A stretch of DNA of 64,000 nt from Atriophallophorus winterbourni (Eukaryota > Platyhelminthes > Trematoda > Plagiorchiida > Microphallidae), in assembly GCA_013407085.1 (NCBI GenBank), contig JACCGJ010013240.1, positions 40,646 to 104,645 of the forward strand, read 5' to 3'. Shown here one piece after another: positions 42,984 to 52,400 of the stretch. Made by a program: the position numbers and the translations under genes. Position 1 is the first letter of the stretch; every line of letters begins with the position of its first letter. Under the pieces are notes generated by a model. That model saw nothing but the letters and a program-made list of their open reading frames with translations, was not told the DNA's origin and did no database searches.

Positions 42984-44579
42984 ATGGATCCAACATTACG
43001 ACCAAGATTCTTCGACGCCGATCCCAACTCACCAGATGCACCCAAACGCTGGAATCATTGGTTTCGCACATTTAATACTTATCTGAACTCTGTCGAGCCT
43101 TCCAAATCTGACAAACTTGAAACGCTCATTCATTTCCTGGATCCTCTGGTGTATGATAATATTGCGGACTGTGCCGATTACAATTCTGCGATAGATGCGT
43201 TGCGACAACTTTATATCCGCCCTAAAAATATTATTTATGCTAGATATCTCTTGCAAACGTGCAAACAAGAACCTGACCAAGACGTTGATCAGTTTGTGCT
43301 AAAACTAAAGTCTTTGGCCAAGGATTGTGAATTCAAAACTGTCACTGCAGTGGAATATCAAAACGAATGTATCCGAGATGCTGTGATAAACGGAATTCAG
43401 TCCTCTTCTATTCGCGAAAAACTGTTGGCGCAGTCGGAACTCAGTCTAGACGGAGCACACAGACTTGCGAGATCTCTTGAATTAGCTCACAAACAGTCTC
43501 AGTCATATACAGGTAATCAGTCCCTCTCATGTTCAGCGATCCCATCCACACAACGGAAACCGGCCGAGCCCTCACCACAGTCTAATCTGTGTGGCGATCA
43601 TACCACTGCTTTATCAACATCCATGCAAATTTGTTATTTCTGTGGTTATACCCGACATCCTCGTTCAAAATGCCCTGCACGAGAATCAGTGTGCAATATT
43701 TGTGGCAAAAGAGGTCATTTTCAGCGCGTATGCCGTTCGAAAACTAGACTCAATCACCATACAAACTGCGCGTTGATGCCAGTTTTATCATCTATGTCTG
43801 TTGCCGCTGCACCTGCTTGCTTATCCCGCACTATCACAACTGTTGAAATCAACGGAATTTCCCTCCGTGCTCTTGTCGATACTGGGAGTTCTTGTAGTTT
43901 TATCAGCTCTAACATAGTAAATTCATACAATTGGAAAGTTTACCCAAGCTCTTCAGTGGTCAAAATGGCGTCTATGACACTCTCTTGTCAAATGGGTTAT
44001 TGTTCTGTATCCATTCAATACGGATGTGCCCTATATAAAAATTTCAAACTATTCGTACTACCTAATCTCTGCACTGAAGTCCTATTTGGACATGACTTCC
44101 TTGGTCTGCACTCCAAGATCGAAATTCCATTCGGTGGTGATCGTGATGCATTTACCCTCTGCGGCTTGACTGCTGCATTGAATCAATACGGATGTGCCCT
44201 ATATAAAAATTTCAAACTATTCGTACTACCTAATCTCTGCACTAAAGTCCTATTTGGACATGACTTCCTTGGTCTGCACTCCAAGATCGAAATTCCATTC
44301 GGTGGTGATCGTGATGCATTTACCCTCTGCGGCTTGACTGCTGCAAGCGTTGAATCTCCCTCACTCTTTACGAACTTGTCGCCAGCTCGCAAGCCTATTG
44401 CAACCAAATCGAGAAGACATTGCCCAGATGATGAACAATTCATAAGAATTGAAGTTGACCGCTTGTTGCAAATAGGCAAATATATGTTCGTCCTAGTAAT
44501 ATTATCTATGCACGATACCTCTTGCAAACATGTAAACAAGAAAATGGACAAGATGTTGACCAGTTTGTTCAAAGTCTAA
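42984..44579 (+). CDS. Gypsy 3 Gag-protease, with in-frame 56-residue duplication
   Basis: The ATG at 42984 opens MDPTLRPRFFDADPNSPDA. The capsid-like part runs to about residue 170, followed by two zinc knuckles, CYFCGYTRHPRSKC and CNICGKRGHFQRVC, and the protease LRALVDTGSSCSFISS. The protease end (LFVLPNLCTEVLFGHDFLG, then FGGDRDAFTLCGLTAA) occurs twice because 168 bp starting at 44016 are repeated at 44184. The frame then reads the first RT residues (EVDRLLQIG) and runs out of register into the second gag block, ending at 44579. Gag packages element RNA; protease cuts the polyprotein. Confidence 0.9.
   Translation: MDPTLRPRFFDADPNSPDAPKRWNHWFRTFNTYLNSVEPSKSDKLETLIHFLDPLVYDNIADCADYNSAIDALRQLYIRPKNIIYARYLLQTCKQEPDQDVDQFVLKLKSLAKDCEFKTVTAVEYQNECIRDAVINGIQSSSIREKLLAQSELSLDGAHRLARSLELAHKQSQSYTGNQSLSCSAIPSTQRKPAEPSPQSNLCGDHTTALSTSMQICYFCGYTRHPRSKCPARESVCNICGKRGHFQRVCRSKTRLNHHTNCALMPVLSSMSVAAAPACLSRTITTVEINGISLRALVDTGSSCSFISSNIVNSYNWKVYPSSSVVKMASMTLSCQMGYCSVSIQYGCALYKNFKLFVLPNLCTEVLFGHDFLGLHSKIEIPFGGDRDAFTLCGLTAALNQYGCALYKNFKLFVLPNLCTKVLFGHDFLGLHSKIEIPFGGDRDAFTLCGLTAASVESPSLFTNLSPARKPIATKSRRHCPDDEQFIRIEVDRLLQIGKYMFVLVILSMHDTSCKHVNKKMDKMLTSLFKV
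44016..44345 (+). repeat. 168-bp tandem duplication in protease
   Basis: CAATACGGATGTGCCCTATA begins at 44016 and again at 44184. The copies differ at only one or two bases over about 160 bp (for example GAAGTC versus AAAGTC). The unit is a multiple of three, so the reading frame survives. The near-identity shows that the duplication is recent. Confidence 0.95.
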
Positions 44580-45431
44580 AGTCATTACCTAAAGACTGCG
44601 AATTCAAAGCAGTCACTGCAGCTGAATATCACAATGAATGTGTTCGTGACGCCATAATAAACAGGATTTTCTCCCATTCTATCCGCGAAAAACTCTTGGC
44701 TCATAACAATCTTTCCTTGGACGAAACACATCAACTCGCAAGATCGCTTGAACTGGCACACAAGCAGTCACAATCATATGGAAACAATCAGTCGTTTTCA
44801 TCCTCAACTGCTCCGAATCATTCTGAAAGTGTATCTAAGTTATCACCACGATCTGATGCTTGCGATAAGTAGGTTAATTTTTCAGCACTATCTACTCAAA
44901 GTTGCTATTTCTGTGGTCGGACAAAACATCCTCGTTCTAAATGTCCGGCGCGCGAAGCTATTTGTAATCTTTGCGGTAAACGGGGTCATTTTCAACATGT
45001 ATGCCGCTCAAGTAACACAGGCAAACATCATACCTGATTGTTTATCACGTACAATTACAACCGTCTCTGTAAACGAAACACCCCTTCGAGCTCTGATCGA
45101 CACAGGAAGCTCTTGCAGCTTTATCAGCTCCGAGGTATTGAAACTGCACACTTGGAAGGTTTATCCAGCCAAATCAGTCGTCACAATGGCATCAACTTCA
45201 ATGTCTTGCCAAACAACTGGTTACTGCTCTGTTTCAATCAAATACCGAGGTGACTCCTATGGGAATTTTAAACTGTTTGTACTTCCCAATCTTTGTACAG
45301 ATATCCTACTTGGACATGATTTCCTGGGTCTTCACGATAAAGTTGAAATTCCATTCGGTGGAAGCCGTGATACTTTCGCTCTTTGTGGCCTGGCTGCCGC
45401 AGTTGTGGAATCGCCGCCACTTATCTCCTGA
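44480..45431 (+). pseudogene. Gypsy 3, second gag-protease block
   Basis: It starts inside gag (IIYARYLLQTCKQE-like sequence near 44495), reads TCKQENGQDVDQFVQSLKSL (44522-44872), the knuckles CYFCGRTKHPRSKC and CNLCGKRGHFQHVC, and the protease LRALIDTGSSCSFISSEVL to FGGSRDTFALCGLAAA, ending at 45431. Stops at 44872 and near 45035 break it. It is roughly 75-80 percent identical to the first block, so it derives from a different copy rather than from a local duplication. Confidence 0.85.
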
Positions 45432-45456
45432 GTGCAAATCGATTGCAACATAATGT

Positions 45457-46572
45457 AGGCGACATCACCCGGATGATGTGTGTGCATCAACTTCGAATTC
45501 AGATCAGCTCGAAAAACTGCACAGCTCACTTTTCCACCCAGGGATCACTCGTTTTTTCCATTTCATTCGATGTAAAAACCTTCCATATTCTATTGATGAT
45601 GTCAGACGTGTTATATCCAACTGCAAAATCTGTGCAGAACTGAAACCAAGATTTTTCAAATCATCCGGTAAGCTAATTAAAGCCACGCAACCATTTGAAC
45701 GTTTGAGCATAGATTTTAAAGGTCCGTTACCATCTTGTTCACGCAACCGCTACCTGCTCACATTAATCGATGAATTCTCGCGGTTCCCATTTGCCTTTGC
45801 CTGTGCCGATTTATCATCAGCCACTGTAATTGAATGCCTTACACAACTTTTCTGCCTCTTTGGGATGCCAGCATACATTCATTCAGACCGGGGATAGTCT
45901 TTTATGTCTTCCGAAATCAAGAGTTTTCTGCTTGAGAAAGGCGTCGCTATGAGCCACACTGCGGCCTATAACCCACAAGGAAACGGTCAGGTTGAACGCC
46001 TCAACGGTACCATTTGGAAGACAATATGCCTAGCATTACAAACCCGTAATTTACCTCCAACTCGTTGGGAGCTAGTCCTACCTGAAGCACTTCATTGCAT
46101 AAGATCATTACTATGTACGTCGATCAATTGCACCCCTCATGAACGCATGTTTCAATATGCTCGGCGTTCTACCACAGGAACATCCTTACCTTCTTGGCTG
46201 ACGACACCGGGTCCTGTACTTTTACAGCGATGCGACCGATCTTCTAAATACCAACCGTTGGTGGAGGAAGTACAACTATTGACCTGCAACCCACTCTATG
46301 CACACATTGCTCATCAAGATGGTAAGACTGAAACAGTGTCTCTACGCCGCCTAGCACCAACAGTCAGAAATTCAACGCCGATTTCCCCTACTACGTCTGA
46401 TACTCCAGTAATAACCGAACACGGTGAACAGTCTGATGTTCAAAATGCCAATCCTGATCTAGATGACCCATTATGTGTACCCCCCACCGAAATTGACTCT
46501 CTGTGTTACCCTCAAATTTTGGAACAACAACAACGCATTCGTCCTTACAATTTGAGAACTCGAGAAGCTTGA
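45457..46572 (+). pseudogene. Gypsy 3 integrase, single stop
   Basis: The protein resumes at SSLFHPGITRFFHFIRCKNL and ISNCKICAELKP (HHCC zinc domain). The catalytic core follows with RLSIDFKGPLPS (first D), AYIHSDRG (second D) and NPQGNGQVERLNGTIWKT (E). It ends with a tail containing YQPLVEEVQLL, VSLRRLAPTV and RIRPYNLRTREA. One TAG at 45895-45897 lies between HSDRG and SFMSSEIKSF; otherwise the frame is continuous from 45478 to 46572. It would integrate element DNA. All three DDE residues are kept. Confidence 0.88.
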
Positions 46573-46633
46573 TTTTTCTGTGTTAACCTCATCCAGCACG
46601 AAAGATTGTCTTCCATTTCAAAGCCCGGGTGAA

Positions 46634-46796
46634 TGTCATGATTGTTTGTTGTATGCTTTCTATATGCCGTTGACTAACACATCTTGCGTGCATTTCAGCT
46701 ATTGTACGCTCATTCTTAGAATAGTAAAGCGTTGCTTACTCCACTCAAACCCGTCTTCCTTTTCCACTTAATTCGGATCGTATAAAGAACGTTACA
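46634..46796 (+). repeat. Gypsy 3, 3' LTR
   Basis: 163 bp from TGTCATGATTGTTTG to AAGAACGTTACA. It is clearly homologous to the 5' LTR but differs at many positions, more than expected for a recent insertion. This fits an old element or LTRs of mixed origin. Confidence 0.83.
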
Positions 46797-46799
46797 ATC

Positions 46800-47082
46800 G
46801 CGGAGCTTGCTTAATCTTTACCCTTTAGAACTTCGTGGTGAAAGTTTTGACTTGCTGCTAACTCGCCGCGTCCTCCTCGGCCAATATGGTGACGACTTCC
46901 CACGGTTCTTCCAACGAATAGGCGGGACAAGCATCAGTGCACATGAACTTGAGTTTCAAAAGGCTAGAATGCTCATGCTGAGTAACGAGAGCACGCTATC
47001 TACGCGGGTGATGAACAATAGAAACTCGCTACCAGACAGCTCCTCACCCTATTGTCAGAGCAACAATTCAGATTTTGCGTAG
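46800..47082 (+). mobile_element. LINE C-terminal fragment (family D-like)
   Basis: Frame 46807-47082 begins LNLYPLELRGESFDLLLTRR, equivalent to the L-x-PLxYRRLRGDLxLTYR motif of CR1-like LINEs, and ends with ARMLMLSNESTLSTRVMNNR, the region of the final R-x-FF-RVxN-WN motif. It adjoins the Gypsy 3 LTR. Confidence 0.7.
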
Positions 47083-47712
47083 ACATTGGGGCTTGAAGCG
47101 CTTATCCTATAATCTCTGGGCTGGCCTTGTTAGTAGTAGTCACCCATGATTTATATTTTGAAGAAGCGTAAACGGGACATCTTTCTGCTTTCGTCTCGGA
47201 AGGAGAAGTTTTGGAAACCTTGGTTAGTACAGGACACATGGTTGCTTAAAGCACCGCAGCAACCATGCTAGTGAGATGTATATTCCTTATTTCTCAGACT
47301 GATGAAACTTAATTTATTTTCTACGAAATTTCGATGGATACTAGAGATCTTATCTTGTTTTACTGAATTTTATCGACACCAAATCGTCCCCGCACGGTAC
47401 TGTATGTGTTGAAAACAGAAACCTCATTCTTACACATCCACTTCCGCAGACTCGTTCTACAGACCTCATACATCAATTGCAGAAGAATAGTTCTTTCTGT
47501 TTTTGTTTCTGTCTCTTGGAACAATCTTTACGAATACGTATATTTTCTTAATCAATTGAATTCGAATCTCGGTGCACCTCTTCATGAACTGCATTTTTGT
47601 GTACCTTAACCATGGCTATGTTTTACCCTAATAAACCTAATAATATCGAATCTATGTCAATTGTCATTACTCTTTTTATTTCCACTCTTGCTTATGCTTG
47701 TGCACGAATTTA
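47083..47712. other. No gene recognised
   Basis: Probably the LINE 3' UTR and older debris. Frames at 47406-47609 have no recognisable motif. The sequence runs into the inverted S1 repeat at 47713. Confidence 0.3.
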
Positions 47713-47807
47713 TTATATGAAAGCACAAGCCTGATCCTGGAAAAGTGCCGCACCGTCAGTCTGCACGTGGGCAAAGATACTGTCGGGTAGCCCAGGCCTA
47801 GACATGA
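47713..47807 (-). mobile_element. SINE-like repeat S1, inverted 3' half
   Basis: On the plus strand it reads GAAAGCACAAGCCTGATCC, CACGTGGGCAAAGATACTGT and CCCAGGCCTAGACA, the reverse complement of the S1 3' block. It joins directly to a sense S1 copy at 47808. Confidence 0.83.
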
Positions 47808-48075
47808 ATGTGCAATCGGGCAGCACTTCTGTGCTGTGCAGCTAACAGCGTGCTAAAGCGATTTGTCACCGATAGTGAGCTGTGTGCGATTACACGCATG
47901 AATCTACCTGCCATTGTTATTCTTCTTTTTCATATATGTCTAGTCCTGAGCAACCTGACAGTATCTTGGCCCACGTGTAGTCTTTGACTACGCGGCACTG
48001 CCTGGATCAGGCTTGTGATTTCATACATACATACATACATACATACATACATACATACATACATACATACATACA
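47808..48075 (+). mobile_element. SINE-like repeat S1, full copy with (CATA)n tail
   Basis: It has the 5' block (TGTGCAATCGGGCAGCACTT, GTGCTGTGCAGCTAAC, GATAGTGAGCTG), a pyrimidine-rich middle (TTATTCTTCTTTTTC), the 3' block (CTGAGCAACCTGACAGTATC, GCCTGGATCAGGCTTGTG) and about 12 CATA units (48026-48075). No tRNA-like A and B boxes that I can identify with confidence. Confidence 0.82.
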
Positions 48076-48640
48076 TGGTTCCAAAGGTTGTCATAGCCTG
48101 GGGTGGCATTGGAGATAAGCTCCCACTGTTTATAAAATGCTCCCATATGGCGCGCGTCTCAAATAGCCTCTGACAACCAAGTCCAGCTTCTGGCTTGCAC
48201 GAGTGGCTCCCCGAGCCCGGCGGAACTGCTTCTACCAACAGGAAAAGGGGCGACGGCGAGTGACTGGCGTTGAAAACCAGTTTGCTTCGGGCAGATGGAG
48301 CTCGTTAGCCTGGGAGGGCATTTCATCTAAGGGAAGGAAAACCCTGATTTTCAACCTCCGCTGCCTTGCGGGATACCCGATCGCGAAAAAGCTTCGGGAG
48401 AAAACCCTGAGGAAAAACCTGGAGCCGAGTCTGATAGACGGTTAGTTGGTGCACACCACCTCTTTCTGTCAACTCCCTGCTGCCTTGCAGGTCGCACTTG
48501 GTTGTGCAAAAGCTAGAGAAGCTGACTCGAACAAACGCCGAGTGGTGGGACGCCGCTTTGTACCCAAATTCCCAAGAATCTTCATTGAAGCCGACTCATC
48601 CTCCAGGAGGAGATAGTCGCACACAAGCACAAGTACATGC
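48076..48640 (+). mobile_element. SINE-like repeat S2, long copy
   Basis: The 5' part (48130-48205) matches 38512-38600 and the 3' part (48333-48625) matches the inserted copy at 39331-39624. The middle (GAAAAGGGGCGACGGCGAGT...) is present only here. It ends GTCGCACACAAGCACAAGTA before another (CATA)n array. Flanked by CATA repeats on both sides, so its exact ends and any target duplication are hidden. Confidence 0.72.
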
Positions 48641-48717
48641 ATACATACATACATGCATACATACATGCATACATACAGGCATACATACATACATACATAC
48701 ATACATACATACATACA

Positions 48718-48748
<31 letters not shown>
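48636..48748. repeat. (CATA)n microsatellite
   Basis: About 28 tetramers with a few CATG and CAGG variants. The long MYVC or YIHT reading frames across it are artefacts of the repeat. Confidence 0.97.
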
Positions 48749-48750
<2 letters not shown>

Positions 48751-48779
48751 CAGTCTTTCTCTCTAACTCTCCCCCAATT

Positions 48780-49040
48780 TGCCATCAATGCCGATGCATC
48801 ACCTACAGTGTGATTGGGTGCTGCTTCCGATGATGTAGTGGCTATTTGTGTTCTCTCCAAATGCCACAAGTATCCAACGATGGGGCAAACTGAACGTGAA
48901 TTTGGCCCGCCATAAATCCTTGGAACCTCAAACTTCACTTTATTTTACCTTTATGAACCACTGAACATGTCACCCTGTAGCCTTTGAAACCCTTTTTCTC
49001 TCTTCTTGCGCAGCATACAATATTGAACTATTGATTAACT
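48780..49040. other. VPS16: VPS16 upstream region
   Basis: This lies between the microsatellite and the VPS16 start and should include the promoter and leader. The first ~150 bp loosely resemble the family D 3' UTR (CCACAAGTATCCAACGATGG). I see no clear core promoter motif. Confidence 0.35.
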
Positions 49041-49136
49041 ACTAAATTCATGAAAAAGTTTTATAATCTAATCACATTTGTTGCATTGAACATTTACATT
49101 ACCCAGTCTTTTCCCATTCGCTCTTTCAGCTTCATA

Positions 49137-49423
49137 ATGAAGTCAATTTGTGAAGATTGGTTTTCAGTTGGAGAGCTTTACTTTAGGCATGTTTTCTTTT
49201 ACATAATCGCACCAGATTTTTGCATCTGTTCAACATGCCTTGGGATCCTGGTTTCTGTTTCTCAAAGTTTAAAATGAGTATTGGCTATTATTCAGGTTAT
49301 ATAGGTAAGTCTAACAATATATTTAGCTTCATCTATTCAGCGCTGCTGTCCGAAGGTCGACCAGACTGCAAGCCAGTTTTACAAATCTACTCTTCATCGG
49401 GCAAACTGATTTCACAACAACTC
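49137..49423 (+). CDS. VPS16: VPS16 exons 1-3 with micro-introns
   Basis: Exon 1 reads MKSICEDWFSVGELYFR, matching the animal N-terminal pattern W-N-P-L-G-x-x-F-Y-R. Exon 2 gives FLHLFNMPWDPGF (animal YELYSMDWD) and GYYSGYI. Exon 3 gives ALLSEGRPDCKPVLQIYSSS. The introns are 49187-49215 (29 nt, beginning GC), 49305-49340 (36 nt) and 49424-49455 (32 nt). With these introns the 13 residues after the first junction align with human VPS16 without gaps. Confidence 0.82.
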
Positions 49424-52400
49424 GTATGATTCTGTGACTTTTAATCGCTCTGTAGTGGAAAGACGCCCCGCCGCTCTTAATCGGTTGGTCTCTATCCGAA
49501 GATCTGCTAGTTGTTCAGAAAAATGGCTTTGTTACACTCATGGATCTTTCTGGTAAATATATTCGGCGTTTCAGCATGGGACCAGAAGCGGAAGAAAGGG
49601 GCATCACGGACGCAAAGTTTTTTACGATTAATGAGGTTAAACTTCATATTTCTGTCAACTACATTTTGTGTGGATTGTTTTCATGTGATGTGATGTGTGT
49701 GTGATGTGAAAGCACAAGCCTGATCCGCAATTGCGCGCACCCTTCTTAGACTGGGCACGACTGTGCTGAGATACTGTCCAGGTTGCTCAGGCCAGATAGA
49801 TCATTATAAAAGAATAGAAAGAATAGAAATGGTAGGCAGACTCCAAGCGTATTTCAGCATGCAGCCTCACTACCGGGGCCAATGCAATTTGGTTTGATTG
49901 AGTTAGGGTGAGCTTTGCTGCTTGCTTAGACTTGTGTATTAATTCTTGACATCTCCACTACGATTATATTCTTTACAAATGTTTTGCGGCAATAATACTC
50001 TGATTTTTATAACATCCATGACGATCCAGTCATTTTAGGTCCATAATCAATCGTTCTAAGTCTTAGAAATTTGCTTGGATCAATCATGTACCGGATAAGC
50101 TTGCTACATCTTCGACTGTTTTCAAAATGTTATTATTTAAATGTGTTATTCGTAATAAATTATTTCGATGAAGCTCAATCACACAGATAAATAAGATAAT
50201 AATTACGATATTTTTCGACTGAAATTCCGGGCTCAAACTTACCTTTTCACTTGTCATTTTTTGTTATTGTAACCTAAAGTACGACATTACTCTTAAAAAT
50301 TTGATAGAATTTCATAACGTTTAAATTTCCGTTGTTTACGCAAATCTCATTTGCTTCTGATTTACAGAACACCGGCGTGGCTGTTCTGACAGGTGGCAAT
50401 CATATATTCATCTCCACGAGTATCGAGACACCTCGTGTTCTACGCTTAGCGGATTTACCGGGACAATCTCATCCAATCACCGCTTGGGAACTGGTGACTG
50501 ATGTCGTTGACACTGTCCCGGGGAGCGATAAGATCCGTGGACCTTGGGCGATGGTCGTTCGAAAATCTGCCATTTTCCGGACATATTTCGGTGCTGTTGA
50601 GCAGGTGCGTTGAACGTATTATATTTTGAGTCAACCGTGCCAGGGTATGGATAATGCGTGTGGATCCTGATCCTACTGTGTTTGAACTGGTTGGTCATGC
50701 CAACCTTATCCAACAGTGACTTATAAATTTATACCATTTCTCCACTGTTACAAACGCACGCGGATCCCGATCGTATTGTCCCTACCTGATGAGTGCAAAC
50801 AATACGAAACGGGTCGTGGTGTGTGTGTGTGTGTGATAGAATGCATGCAAGTTAGGATTTTTACGACAACGATACTTAGAACCATGGATAATAAAATGAG
50901 GTCATTTTTAATTATTGGTTGTAATTAGTTTTTCTTTCACTACATCAAAGCATTGGGCTAATGAATTTGTTTTCAATAATGTGTTGTGTTGCTCATATTG
51001 TCCACATTTGCACTCCACAGCTGGTTTCTTGCTGTTTTTCGTTATCCGATGACTACAATGAAGATTAGGTTAAGTGAGCATTGAGACATCGGAGACAGGA
51101 TAAACAAAATTATACTTTGTAGTCACTGCTATACTATAATTTTGTCACATTTTCATTCATGCCGTAATTCTGTGGTGTTGTGAAGTATTAATTTTTTAAC
51201 CCTTGCTTAATACAACAAACCGCCTTGTTGAAGTGCGCATCACAGAGGGATTCCGGATCAAGCGACCAAGACGTTCATTGTGGTGCTCACGCACCGCTCG
51301 TACCTAGATCGTGGTTTCTGATTATAATAACTAAGCTTAGATGATTGAATAGGTAGCAATCAACTGTTTGTCTAACTCAAATAGTGTAGATTAAAACGGA
51401 CACATGTGCTTATGGAAAATGTTCTACTTCTTGTGAGTTATCAAACGTTTGCGGAATAAAAATAAAGTGAAGTGAAACAAAGTGAAGCTCTGTATATTAT
51501 TTGTTCGATCGCCCGATATCTCAAATTTTCCACCAACAATTACACTACTCAGAACAAGCCTTACTTACCGTTAACTCGTTATTCTAAGCCAGTGTTAATT
51601 TTATTCTATGAGGCAAAATACATTTAAGATAGCCGACCAATGGGTATCAACCTTGAACTTTTACTCTAGGATGTAGCCTTTATCTGGCTCCATTCAATGC
51701 CGTTAGACTAGTTACTGTCTGACGCTGTGAAGAGGTTATTAGCTTTGACGAATCTACCTTCGTATCCATTCATAGTAATAGTGGTCCACTCTATAAAGAA
51801 CAAATGATCGTTTTTGACCATAGGGCGCAGGTACACAAATAGTTCGCCTTGGAAACACTTAATTTGCCATGTGCTATGTCTCGAGCTACGCCTTGACGAT
51901 GCGATAAGTGTGAGCTTTGTGTGCTCGTGAAGCTTTTATGCAGTCAATTGCAGGCAGCATTCGCTAACTTAAATGGGCCAAGGCACTGATATTGATCCTC
52001 ATATTAGTCAGTAACTTTCCGTTTAATGCAATCATATTAAATTAGCGCCCTTTCCACAATTCTCTGTTTGGCTTATATTCCATGGTTCCCTTACACTATG
52101 GCCGATTTTTCCAGGTAGAACTTCCAGTCCTTGATCGATTGGATGTTTCTCATATCAACTTGCTCTCCGTATCCAGAAGTTCCAAGTTTGTCGCTCTTTA
52201 TCTGGACAATGGTGTCTTGCTAATTACCAACATCATGATGTCTGAAGTTCATTGTCAAATTGACCTGACGCAACGCATTTCTCTGATGCTCTCATCCAAC
52301 GAACGCTGCACGTCCAGTCATCCCACGAGGCTTGTTTGGATTACCGATTCAGCGGTTGTTTTGCAATGGGACAAGTTGCTCGGTCTAATTGGAACGAACG

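Larger units (their letters stand above)
42793..46796 (+). mobile_element. Gypsy 3, CsRn1-like, RT deleted, gag-protease partly duplicated
   Basis: Layout: 5' LTR, gag and protease (42984-44400), a second gag-protease block (44480-45431), integrase (45478-46572) and 3' LTR. The tandem CCHC knuckles, LVDTGSSCSFIS protease and HHCC-DDE integrase with a long tail resemble CsRn1 of Clonorchis and relatives. No RT or RNase H is present anywhere between the LTRs. The junctions lie just after the protease end in both blocks (RRHCPDD at 44415, CRRHHPDD at 45457). No matching target duplication was seen. Confidence 0.88.

Noticed and set aside
42788..46801. Target-site duplication around Gypsy 3
   Set aside because: The bases next to the LTRs (CCCAG on the left, ATCGC on the right) do not match, so none is claimed.
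48000..48075. CRISPR-like array from evenly spaced repeats
   Set aside because: These are simple tetranucleotide microsatellites in a eukaryotic genome, without spacers or Cas genes.
48469..48738. Long reading frame of repeating MYVC residues
   Set aside because: It is produced entirely by the (CATA)n microsatellite and the antisense of S2.
49050..49136. Longer VPS16 N terminus from an upstream in-frame ATG
   Set aside because: The ATG at 49137 puts the conserved tryptophan at residue 8 exactly as in human VPS16; the upstream extension has no counterpart.
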